Source: Pseudoscleropodium purum (lineage: Eukaryota > Streptophyta > Bryopsida > Hypnales > Brachytheciaceae). From it: DNA of 64,000 nt. The translations under genes and the position numbers were made by a program. The notes under the pieces were generated by a model that saw only the letters and a program-made list of their open reading frames with translations, was not told the DNA's origin and did not search any database. Below are positions 28,428 through 38,788 of the stretch, piece after piece (position 1 is the first letter of the stretch; each line of letters opens with the position of its first letter). The DNA lies in NCBI GenBank assembly GCA_963969395.1, contig OZ017795.1, positions 29,493,063 to 29,557,062 on the forward strand, given 5' to 3'.

Positions 28428-28709
28428 TTAGATAAAGATAGTCCTATGAAAATTCAAAAAATCCACCTGCATAGCCCTCTTATAATAGGGGCTTGAATGC
28501 ACATGATCATTGAACATCCCATATAGTGCACCTCCTAAGGTAAGGATTTTCTTCTTCATGACCTTGTTAGTTTGACTTTTGGGATCAATTATCAATTGCA
28601 ATAAGGCTAGGATTTTTTTATTCATTTGTAAATTTATGACATCTAGGCACTTACGAAAATCCATTTCTTGGAAGGGACAATGGACAATTCCGAGGCACCC
28701 AATTAGCAT
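28428..28709 (-). pseudogene. Possible upstream part of the unknown decayed gene
   Basis: A 93-codon minus-strand frame (MLIGCLGIVHCPFQEMDFRK..., ...KKKILTLGGALYGMFNDHVH) has protein-like composition and the same orientation as the remnants at 27,363-27,936. No family recognised. The association is inferred from proximity only. Confidence 0.28.
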
Positions 28710-28714
28710 AAAAC

Positions 28715-31690
28715 ATTACATGAAACAAGAACCTAGTTATGCTTGTTTAAATGCTAAAGGTAGGCATTGAAATGCTCACAACATGCCAATAAAAAGCTTT
28801 GATATTGTTGCCCATATTGAAACTATCATATATCATAGAGAAACCATTTGAGCCAATGCATAGTTGTCTATGAGTGATCAATTTAAATCCATAGCCTAGG
28901 AATAAATAGCAATGGACACAAACATCAAGGACTCAAGTCCATTATAGATATATCTTGTGCTTTCATCTTTCTGGGGTGCATAGTAACAATTTGAGTATAC
29001 AATTTTAGGATATTTTTACAAGTCCACACAATGTCTTGCAAGATTTGACTTCTTCAATTTTTTTGAATTTTTCACTAAAATAAAAGATGTGAGACAAAAA
29101 TGATCAATTATACACTAACATTTGCATAAAAAGTTTATATACCTTTTAGAAGATGCCTCATTTCAAAAATTCACCAAAAATATCATTTTCGCCTATAGCC
29201 TAATATAAACACAAAATTTATTAGCATTAGTAATGAGCTTTTAGCACAAGAAATTAAAAAAAATTAAACAAACTTGATTCCTTGTAGACTTGTATAAACT
29301 TAAGCACTTGAATTAAGGAGTATCCTATTATGAAGTGCCTTTATCACAACCAAATCACAATACCAACGGTAGGCATATCATAAAGAGGTCATATATTGTA
29401 TAACAAATATGACCTTAAGCATGACCTTAAATAGTAATTGCAAAATGTTTTTTACCTTACAAATGGCACAATATGGTAGTAAAGTAATCAATTGTAAGTA
29501 GTAGCAACTTTCACAAAGATATAGAAATTTCTCCAAAAATTGTACATATACTTATAAAGTTTTTTATGCACATTTTCACTAGTAAAAATAACCTCCAATT
29601 GAAATTTTGACTCAAACTACGCTCATCAAGTTTATTGAACACATTGGATAGTTTCACTTCCTAACATTCTCTATGGTCCCTAACCAAGCCAAATTTGCGT
29701 AGGCACTCCTTCCCTCTTGTACACTACTAATATTTTGTCAAAAAAATGGATCCTAAATTGAGGTTAAAGTATTAAATTCTAAACCCTGATCAAATTGAAA
29801 CTTGAATCAAATTTTCTTCTAAATCAAGAAGAGGGATGTAAGTTTCACTTATATAAATGGTAGTCACAAAATACCTTGTGTGAATCTTGATTATGAAAAA
29901 GATATTAATATTGGTGATCACAATCTATGCTTCTCCAAGGCCTTGAAAAATAAATTTAGTTTTCTTCAAAGACTCCTTAGGATGATGCTATTCATATCCA
30001 TGCTGCACTTCTTTTAGTGACTTGTATCAAATATCTTCAAGAATATGAGCAAGAGCATTATGTGGCTACTCCTATTGCCAATCATGCTACAACCAAAAGG
30101 AACATTTGTTTCGTTCTCCAAATTCATTGAAAAACAAACGGGATACTTGTTTAGGCCTTGGAGCTTCATTTTATGGTCAACTAAATTTCAACAGAGAAAT
30201 TATTCACATTGCAAATGAAGTTATCTTGGTAAAATCTAAAATCCTAAAGGAGTATCCTCCACCTCTCATGAAAATGATTATTCAACCTATCCTTCTATTC
30301 GCACTAAGGCCCTAAAAATCCATTGTGAGTTTAGTAAAGTAGTCAAGATGGAACTATGAATTACAATACAGCCAATACTTCTAGAATATTAGATGCGCCA
30401 CAAAGCATATGTCTAGTAAGCCGTGAAGTTGTCATTGCAACTATAAATGATATCAATTTGAACAAGGCTAATCTTCCGAGCAATCTCCAACAAAACCCTG
30501 ATACTTCTTTCAATTACAAAGAATATGAGACAATAATGAAAATGCACTTAAAATATTGATAAGCTCTATTGCAGAATAGGAAATGTAGATAATTGTAAGT
30601 GATCACTGCCTATGCATGTAGAAATGTATAATGCTCTAAACATTCCTTAGTACACTTTTCAATGTAATCTTCACTAATTAAACATTTCAAAAACCATATT
30701 CAACAAGCTTAGAATGCCACAACTCCTACAATATCAAAATTCTAATTGTCATAAGAAATTAATTTCCTTATAATGATGAATGCCAATATTCTAGTATTTC
30801 AATTTTGAACAAGAGTTCCACTTTCATTAGTTCACCAAAACTTTCTACATTTCCAATCCATTGCTTCATTTCTCCCTACAAAATAATGATAACAAAGAAT
30901 AAGCCAATCTGAATGGGTTTTTTTCATTACCTCGCTGAACAAATTTGTACCAAATGGAAGTCTTCTCTTCCATTTGCACTTTGCCAACAATAGAATCACC
31001 AAGAGCCACAAATGTGGACTCCTCAAGGACAGGCTTCTTGCTCAACATGCTCAACATCATTTGATGCTTTGAAACTGCAAAAAATGAAAGCAAAAAATCC
31101 AACCATGTCCAAATTGATTGCAACTCAACTTTCAAGCTCATCCATACACTAGAAAAGCTTACGCTAAACCAAAAATCCAAGAACAATGACTATAGACATT
31201 TCCGATCTAAATATACATAATGGGTGAAGTGATGTTCAAAAGACACCCAATGAATGTTCAATGGTGAAAATGTTCCTGAGATCTCTATCTGGAGTGTGGT
31301 GATTTATGAGTAACACTCATCCCACTACTCAAATTTTATTACAAAAAATCCATTTTGTCCATTTGCAAAGTGAATTAATAATAAAAGACACATATATAGC
31401 AGGACATGATTCTAAAATCATTTTGCAAATGAAAGAGATATTCTTTGAGCTATTCAATGCATTATAAAATAGTCGAAAATTTTATCCTCTAACAACTATT
31501 GAAAACTATGGATATTGGAGCCTTGTAGGTAGACATAAAATAAGCCTGACATCCAATCCGAAGGGGAATATGAGAAAAGAAGCATGTGATCAACTCCTCA
31601 ATTGGCATAAATTCTAAGGTGTAAGTTTTAATGCATAAAACATTATAATCCTCTCCAATAGCTCTTACATTAAACTTAAACATAGTTTCA
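28715..31690. other. Intergenic DNA with uncertain coding-like remnants
   Basis: No recognisable gene. Around 29,900-30,420 the plus strand reads in short alternating frames with protein-like composition (for example ATPIANHATTKRN, LGLGASFYGQLNFN), suggesting a heavily broken coding sequence of unknown origin. Elsewhere the sequence is AT-rich with nothing identifiable. Confidence 0.35.
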
Positions 31691-31733
31691 TTTATAAATT
31701 AGGGCGCAACCTCAAAAGAAGAGAAATGGACAT

Positions 31734-32046
31734 ATTTAGTGCAGGGTTGACGAATCTCTACGTCCGCCCCAAAATAGCGTCCGTTTTCCGGACGTCCGGA
31801 CGCACGGACGCTAGCGGACGCAGCGTCCCTCCCACCGTCGGAAGGCGGACGGGCGGGGCGGACGGCCCGAGGCGGACGCCCAGATCGTGCTGACCACATC
31901 AGTCTGCGTGTCGATCGAACAGCCGTAATCGGGCGGACGAGTATCGGGGCGGACGGGGCGGACAGGTGGACGCGAATGTCAGCGGACACTGCGGATACAA
32001 CATCCGCGTCCAGACGTCCAACCGTCCTGTCAACCCTGATTTAGTG
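31734..32046 (+). mobile_element. hAT-like nonautonomous element 1, with 8-bp target duplication
   Basis: The element spans 31,742-32,038 (297 bp) with a 10-bp perfect terminal inverted repeat, CAGGGTTGAC at 31,742-31,751 and GTCAACCCTG at 32,029-32,038. It is flanked by perfect 8-bp direct repeats 'atttagtg' at 31,734-31,741 and 32,039-32,046. An 8-bp duplication with CAGGG-type termini is the hAT signature. The interior is GC- and CpG-rich with many 'cggacg/cgtccg' hexamers and palindromes such as 'ggacgtcc', in sharp contrast to its AT-rich surroundings. There is no transposase, so it would depend on an autonomous relative. Confidence 0.92.
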
Positions 32047-32049
32047 GTA

Positions 32050-32960
32050 CTCCATAAAAAAACCCATCATGTTTGTATAAGAAAAGATGATCTCAAAGAG
32101 CTTGGATCAATTGTATAATTGCAACCAATTACTTTTTACATTGACCTTCATTGAACAAAATGTTGTAGACATTGTAGACCATTGACTCAAGGATTCAATC
32201 CTTTTCCATTGCATACAATTGATTTGCTAGAAAATCTTGATCCAAAACAAAATCCTCAAAATGCACAAAATGGGAAGCCAAAAACAACTAATGTCTAAAT
32301 GCTGCAATAATAAGATTCCAAGTGTTCATGCTTCTGCAATTTATCAACCATTGTTGTAGCTTATTTTCCCAATGTAAAAGCTTTCTCTTTTTTTTTTTCT
32401 GAAGTGCATTCTTGTTTTGGCTCTTTAGGTGCATTGGATTAGAACATAGTGAGTAGAGTTTGAGTCATTTAGTAGTGGTGCATTTTTCTAGTTTCAGATG
32501 GTTTGGTCCATGATGGTTTGATATTTTGTAGCTTGGATTTGGTATACGTATAATTAAGAGGGTGGAGGATTGCTTCTTGTTTTTTAGTTTCTTTAGGATT
32601 TGACTCAATGAAATCAAATTGTTGTGGTGTAGGTTTGAGGATCTAACTAGTTTAGCCAATTTGTTTTTACAAGTAGGCTACACTTTCATTTGCGAACTCT
32701 TTATTTTTTGGTGACATTGTCAATAAAATTGTCCCATGTCTAATATCTTTTTTCTAGGTTCATTGTCTCTCATGTTAGTTTCTAGTTTGTTAATTTATTG
32801 TGCAAGTCAAGTATGCAATTCTTGCTTTTTTTTCCCAAAAACATTCCCTCTTCCTCATTATTTGGCTGTAGTTGAAATTCTAAAATGTAAACAATGCAAT
32901 CCCTACTTTGATATAATTTTGTGGTAATTTATTCATCACTCATGATTTGCTATTGTTCTT
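32050..32960. other. Intergenic, no feature recognised
   Basis: AT-rich sequence between the first hAT-like element and the CACTA-like terminus at 32,971. No coding or repeat structure supported. Confidence 0.5.
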
Positions 32961-33689
32961 GTAGAACTTTCACTATAAGAAAATCACATTTTTTGTGATG
33001 TCAGATAAAAGCGTGGCATACTTTTGTAGACCAAAAGACATCAAAGACTCTCAAGCAATGGATGGCAAAATTGTAGTGGACTTTGCAGAAAACATGTAGA
33101 TGTTAGTGGAAAAACAACTTAATGCTAGAGCTGAAAACTATATTGTGTAAAACATTTGGAAAAATGTAGTCATGTTTTTGGACACATCCTAGAAAACATG
33201 AAAGTGCCATGTCAACAAGGGCTTATGGTTTGACGACAAATAAGCTTCTAGAAATTACTAGGGGTTGAGGTAAAATGCTAACCAAATGTGAAGATAGGGG
33301 AAGGGCAACCACATGACATGAATTTTTTTCAAAAAATACCAAACGTGGTATTTGATGTGGTATTTAAGTGATGTAGCATTGAGCAAGGATGATGTAGCAT
33401 GCTATGTCAATACATTCTAATGCCATCTAAGTATTTTAACAATATTTATTTGGATGTCAACTTTAACTTTAATTTTAACTTCATTTGAGACATCCAGATG
33501 TTTGTTTAGACGTCTACTAAAAAGTCAATTGAAACATCCAAATGTTTGTTTAGACGTCAACTTTGAATACATTTCCTATGTTTTATATATTCTATATGGT
33601 TTGTTTTCCTTTCTACCACCCTATTGGAGTATAAATAGCTTGTCTTCTCATTTCAACATATTCACAATAAGCCATGCGACATAGTTGCC

Positions 33690-33850
33690 AAATGCGGTGT
33701 ATTGTGTATAATATATTTTGTATGGTGTACAATGTATGGCATGTAATATATTGTGTACTTTATATGATATATTTTATATGGTGTACAATGTATTGTGTAT
33801 GATATATAATATATTGTATAATTTGTAAGGCCAATTGTGTACAATATATG
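33690..33850 (+). repeat. TA/GTGTA-rich degenerate tandem tract
   Basis: Repeated words 'gtatggtgtacaatgta', 'aatatattgtgta' and 'tatgatatat' form a low-complexity alternating purine-pyrimidine tract of about 160 bp inside the candidate CACTA-like element. No coding meaning. Confidence 0.6.
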
Positions 33851-33898
33851 TCTCAAAAATTGTTTAGACGTTTAAGTTGATGTCGTAAAAAATTGAGA

Positions 33899-34077
33899 CA
33901 TCATTACAAGAGAAAGGGGTATTTTAAGTATAGTCCTAGTAGTATAGTTTGTTAAGTAATGACTTTTAAGGCGTTTTTTTAGTAAAATTTTACTAAAAGG
34001 ATCCCTTAAAGGCCATTACTTAAAAGACTATACTAGTAGTAATATACTTAAAACATCCCTTTCTCTTGTAGTGCATT
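33899..34077. mobile_element. CACTA-type hairpin MITE with 3-bp target duplication
   Basis: The element at 33,902-34,074 (173 bp) is almost wholly an inverted repeat. The left arm begins CATTACAAGAGAAAGGGG and the right arm, on the minus strand, begins CACTACAAGAGAAAGGGA. Pairing continues to a short central 'agtaaaattttact' palindrome. CACTACAAG is the plant CACTA (En/Spm) terminus; the left end has one substitution in it. Both sides carry the 3-bp direct repeat 'cat' (33,899-33,901, 34,075-34,077), the size expected for this superfamily. A transcript would fold into a long hairpin. Confidence 0.88.
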
Positions 34078-34130
34078 CACATTAGGTACACCCTAGAAAA
34101 TATCATTTGTAATGTTTTCATATCTCTCTA

Positions 34131-34278
34131 GACATCCGGGATGTCCGGACATGGACGCAGCGTCCACCTTCCGACGGCGGGAGGGACGCTGCGTCCACTG
34201 GCATCCGTGAGGATGGATGTCCGGACGTCCGGATTACGGACGCTATTTTGGGGCGGACGTACTAATTTGTCAACCCTG
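34131..34278 (-). mobile_element. hAT-like element 2, end-truncated and inverted
   Basis: Same family as the elements at 31,742 and 55,408, in the opposite orientation. The right edge carries the family terminus GTCAACCCTG (34,269-34,278), preceded by the conserved subterminal block 'gctattttggggcggacgt'. The interior shares 'ggacgtccgga' and 'ccgacggcgg' blocks. The left terminus and part of the interior are missing, and no 8-bp flanking repeat is found. This copy was probably shortened after insertion. Confidence 0.82.
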
Positions 34279-34764
34279 TTGGACGTACCATAATACATAG
34301 TAGATGCTACATGATGTTCAAAAGAATTAGCCTCATATCACTATTGATGTTTGAAAAAATATATGTACATCACAATAGACATCCAAATAAACAACATTTA
34401 AGATACAATGCATCTGCCACGTCATCGCCATGTAGTAGTCATGTCATATCCAATGTTAACAAAGGCCTAGATGAAAAAGTTGTTGACATGGCATTGTTTG
34501 CCTATGTGGCTTATATATAGAGGTGAGTAGGTGATAAGGCTAACTGGCTACTACATGGCACTCTTTTTCCAACTTCTTAGGCTATGTTTTTAGGTCGTCC
34601 TCTAAAAACAAGGCATGTTTTTTTTCCAATTTTTGCATGTTTTTTCTATGTCAATTTTGATGGATTTTACTAGACATCAAAGATGGCATACCTAACATTA
34701 GAAAAAATGTATTGATCACCATGTTTTCAACTTGTCCCAAAAAATAATTTTTTTATAGTGGATG

Positions 34765-36010
34765 GAAGTGAGCTATGTAGAAGTCTTCCAATCTTTGCAG
34801 TTGCATCCTAAGTGGGATGCTATACTCTTGAACTTTAGTAAAGATTGGATTGATGAGTTGGTGATGGGTCAAAAGTTTGTTGAAGGTAGGCAAGCTAGTG
34901 ATGCAAGGATCCATTGAAATGATATACGGAAGAATGAACAAGATTCAAGACCTCAACAAAAATAGGCTTTGAAGGTGTTCAAAAACGAGACTTCTTTGTG
35001 GCAATAACACTTACAATGACCTCTTCGAATGCAATAGGATCATGTGAAGAGAATGGAATGGATATGTCGTGGTAATCTTTTTTGAAACCAAATCTAAGAA
35101 TGAGGTGTATCACAAAATATTATTGGAAGATGGCAGGTTTGCCTTCTTGATGGTCAAGATTTGTGACATTGGATTAATCATCTCACATGTTGGCAACAAG
35201 AAAGAGTCATTGTCTATTTATTTAAAAATAGAAGTGGAAGCAACCATATATATTTAAGATGACCTTGGAAATGGAGTGGATGCATAGTTGTGGTATTATT
35301 TATTGAAACCTCAAAGCATTCAACATGCTTTGTACACAATTTGAATGTGGTTGGACATGTTGAGTGGCAAATTTTTATGCTCTACTAGAGTTATTGGAAT
35401 AGAGTTCTTCAAGGCTTGTAAAATATTCCAAGCATGCAAGGATTATAGCATCAATGACAAGCCTAGTTTGTTTACAAAAGAAGCCAATGTCTAAAGTTAT
35501 GGAATGGCATATTATGAGATTCTAACATGGAAGCTTCCATTTGAAGACTATAGGCAAAACAATTTTGTCAAGATATCATAATGTGTGTTTGTGGGACTCA
35601 TTTATTAGTATAAAATGACATAAGGGTGTACAAATGGTATCTTCATCGAGGAAAATAAAATGAATGTCAAAGAATACTATGCCCTAAATGTCCAAAAGGT
35701 GGAATTAAGAATGTCAAAAAAAATCCTTACAATGTCCTAATTTCAATACCATAAAATGTTGAACAACATTTACATGATCATCTAAAAGTACAAATGCTTT
35801 AGATGAATAGTTTTGAATTGAATTTAGGTCATTTATAAAAAAATTAAAGTTCTCATAAATTGATAAGCTTTGTGTATAGTAACCATATAATATATCAATA
35901 GGTGAGTTGGATTTTTTTTTAATTCTTGTAATAAACTATAATTATTTGGTTAATAATTAATTTGATATCCTAAATAGAGGAAAAATTTGTCAATTGATTA
36001 CTAAAAACTA
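34765..36010. other. Intergenic DNA, uncertain coding-like remnants
   Basis: Short plus-strand stretches at about 34,850-35,260 have protein-like composition (for example MGQKFVEGRQASDARIH, then a 62-codon frame at 35,069-35,257). They are broken by stops and not recognised as any family; perhaps retroelement gag debris. The rest is AT-rich with nothing supported. Confidence 0.3.
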
Positions 36011-36019
36011 ATTATTTTT

Positions 36020-36580
36020 AATCCCTCAAGGCCTAACAACTTTTTGATAATGGAGGTTTTCAATGAATTGTCCCACTTTGATATTTTTTTTGCACATGGA
36101 TGTGCTTGAAATTTTTTATTTTAGCCATACAAAACTAAAGACTAAGTTGTCTAATATGCATTGAATTAATTCTATAAAATATTTAAATATTGATTGTTGG
36201 ATTTTTAGTTTATAACAATTTTGAATGATCAACTTATATGCAAAAAACGTAGTTTTGGGAGAAGAATAACTATAAGAAGATGAATGATGATTCCCCCCCT
36301 CCAAAAAAATCTATTGAAATCTTAAGCAAATGCATTATATTTTAATTTAAAAATAAAAAATAAAAATAAAAACTCTCTCAAATTGTACACATTTTCAAAC
36401 AAAATGAATAAAAAAACCAAGAGACCAAATTGGATCTTCCAAATTTTTAAAAATTTATATATGCGTCAATTTTGGAAATTTAACAATTGATATTATAAAA
36501 ATTATTTTTGAAACATCTTCCAAAAATTTGAAATCATTCTAATTATTTTTTCATTTTTAATTATACTAGATTGAACCTTG
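36020..36580 (+). repeat. Dispersed ~560-bp direct repeat, copy A (pair with 54,755-55,310)
   Basis: Long collinear similarity to 54,755-55,310 in the same orientation. Shared blocks include 'caatgaattgtcccactttgat' (one base differs), 'gatgtgcttg', 'ccaaattggatctt' and 'ttgaaacatcttc'. It probably belongs to one noncoding transposon family, class unknown; no terminal repeats or domains identified. Confidence 0.65.
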
Positions 36581-36589
36581 CATTTTTAA

Positions 36590-37455
36590 AATTGCTAGAA
36601 ATACAAATTTAAAAGAAAGTCTCCAAATTCAGATTGTTTGTGGAGAGTAAAGACTAGAAATGTCAAAGAAAATGTTTTTTTCCACCCACTAGTCCTTTCA
36701 TTGTAAAAAAATTATGTATGCGTCCTTTTTCTATAAGACTACATTTCCTAAATAAAATTTTTAATACTTCTCACATTGAAAGTTTGAAAATTAAAAAACA
36801 CAACAAGTATGTAAACTTGTTACTCTACAAGATCCTAGTTTACAAAATATTAAGATTTGTTTCACTCCATTGAAAATTTGTCATTAAAAATCTAAAGATA
36901 CATTATATCTTTACTGGATTAAAGGTTATTATCAATTATATTAAAAATATAAAATTTAGAAATATATGAAATGTATCAAAGATTTGGTATTAAAAAATTT
37001 AATGCATATTAAAATTGGATGATTCTATATTAAATGAACAATGTGTCTTTTCAATTGTAAAAGATTGGATGTTCTCTATTAATAAATTTTTGTAAAGAAA
37101 GATTGTGATACATAGGTGCATTCACCTTATACAATGAGTTTTAAGAATTGAGTCTTTTTGCAAGAGATGTATCTTAAAATGTATAAAAAATATTGTAGAT
37201 AATTTTTTTTTTTAAAAATATTATGAATTCATTTTATTAGTAGAAAAAAAAGTCTACAATTTTTTTGTTTTGCAATGCACTCAACTTCAAACTCTCACAC
37301 TTACTAAATTTTGTAGTAATTTGCATTTTTATATTTCTTCAAGACTGTAAAAAAGGGTATATTTCTAATGAATTAAGGAAGGTTTTTGATGTAAATGATC
37401 AATATGAATGCGCAAAAATATTATTGGGTTACAGAAACACAAAAAAAGAAAACAA
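36590..37455. other. AT-rich intergenic DNA, no gene recognised
   Basis: Very AT-rich. A weak continuation of the 36,020 repeat family may reach about 36,900, since 'ttgaaaatttg(t/c)cat' is also found near 55,330. Nothing else supported. Confidence 0.45.
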
Positions 37456-37459
37456 CTAA

Positions 37460-37975
37460 TATGCACTTCTACCTTCTATGTTTGATTCTACATATAGACT
37501 TCTAAATTTTCATAAAAAACAATGTTTTTGTAAGTAGGTATTGAAAATTAAGTCTTAAAAAAGGATTAAGGATCTAAAAGGTTAAACAAAAACATACATT
37601 AAGCATTGTTGAAAAAATTATAATTGTCATTTTAAGGTCATTTTCTACAATACAATCATCATGTTCCGTAGATTACCATCATAATTTGATGCTCTAAGAT
37701 CATTTATTCAAATCATCAAAAATTCATAATTATGACATTACCAACTACACTTCCACTCTCTACAATAATTTAAACTCTATGTATACACTTCTATTCCCTA
37801 TAAAGAACGGTGTTTTGTAAGTAAACACTAAAAAATGCATTTGAAATAATAATAACTATTTAGAATCTAAAGTATAAAAAGAAAATGTAAACCAATCATT
37901 GTTGAAAAATTCCAACAGATTTTGAGGTCAAAATCTACAACCCATTCATTAGATTCCATTAGTTGCCCTTGTATT
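37460..37975 (+). repeat. ~280-bp tandem duplication upstream of GCH1
   Basis: Two imperfect head-to-tail units (about 37,460-37,690 and 37,741-37,975) share 'tatacacttct', 'aacggtgttttgtaagta' (approximately), 'cattgttgaaaaa' and 'ttttaaggtca/ttttgaggtca' blocks followed by 'tctacaa'. A partial relative lies at 17,300-17,400 near NAA10. Confidence 0.6.
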
Positions 37976-37984
37976 AACTAAGAG

Positions 37985-38310
37985 TTTGAAGATTGTACGT
38001 TCAAATCTTCAAGCATTCATCCAACGTTTCAATTAAATTCAGTGTGAAATTTTCAATAGTTGCTTCGAAGTTTTATTCCACAAGCACAATAGGTTGACCT
38101 CATAACTCTAGATCATCCATTCAAATCTTCAAACATTCATCCAATGTTTCAAGTTGGTTCAATGAAAAGTTTTCAATAGTCAATTTGAAGCAGCATTTTG
38201 CAATATAATTGTCATATTCCATAGTTCAAGGATATTGCACAATGAAATTCTATGTTCTAAAATGATCTGCACAAATCTGCAAACATTCATCTAATTTTCC
38301 AACTTTCCAC
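37985..38310 (+). repeat. ~115-bp tandem repeat, about three units
   Basis: Units begin near 38,000, 38,112 and 38,265. They carry 'ttcaaatcttcaa(a/g)cattcatccaa(t/c)gtttcaa' and 'ttttcaatagt', then 'gaag'. The third unit is partial. It ends about 470 bp before the GCH1 start codon and probably sits outside the core promoter. Confidence 0.6.
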
Positions 38311-38563
38311 CAAAAATTTATGACGACAAATGCCTCTCCCATTTGGGCATTCCCTTAATTTCCGGGAATGCTCCAGGAGAGGCATGAAGGAAAGACGAAG
38401 GAACCGAATCGCATCTCATCAGGGTGGCGCGGGATGTGCGGCGGCCGTGGCCGCAATGGAGGCTGCGCATCATCAGTGAATGGACCTCAGCAACTGAACC
38501 TGCCCGCGACCCTGGCGCCTTCAAAGCACAACTAAACTTCCTCTTCGCGACGTGAGAGTGTAG

Positions 38564-38593
38564 CCCCCAATTGCCCCAATTGCCCCAATTGCC
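38564..38593 (+). repeat. 9-bp tandem repeat in the GCH1 upstream region
   Basis: Three units of 'ccccaattg' lie in tandem about 200 bp before the GCH1 start. They are in the GC-rich segment that likely contains the promoter or 5' UTR. A regulatory role is possible but not shown. Confidence 0.7.
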
Positions 38594-38788
38594 GCGACAC
38601 CGCCCGTCGTCCCGTCCACCGCTGCGCCGTTCTGCCGCTAGCGGCGAAGTACCGCTATACTCTGTTCTCCGTCTTCTCCTTCGTGCGCGCCTTTGAGCTT
38701 TGCCTTTGCGCTTTGGTAGTAGGCCTCGTCGTCTCTTCCCTTGTTGCGCCGTGCGCGTGCCGTGTGAAACACGGAGTAGGCAGGGGCG

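Larger units (their letters stand above)
32971..34760. mobile_element. Candidate CACTA-like nonautonomous element with nested insertions
   Basis: The left end CACTATAAGAAAAT at 32,971 is matched by an inverted right end at 34,747-34,760 (CACTATAAAAAAAT on the minus strand), 13 of 14 bases. CACTA-type termini are expected. Inside are two 31-bp direct repeats ending 'tttgtttagacgtc' (33,484-33,514 and 33,528-33,558), as in subterminal repeats, plus two nested elements (33,902-34,074 and 34,131-34,278). The expected 3-bp target duplication is absent ('ttt' against 'gat'), so the pairing of ends is tentative. No transposase was seen. Confidence 0.42.

Noticed and set aside
31699..31989. 96-codon minus-strand frame in hAT-like element 1
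   Set aside because: Product is an arginine/proline-rich reading of the cggacg repeats; no domain and no counterpart conserved in the other copies.
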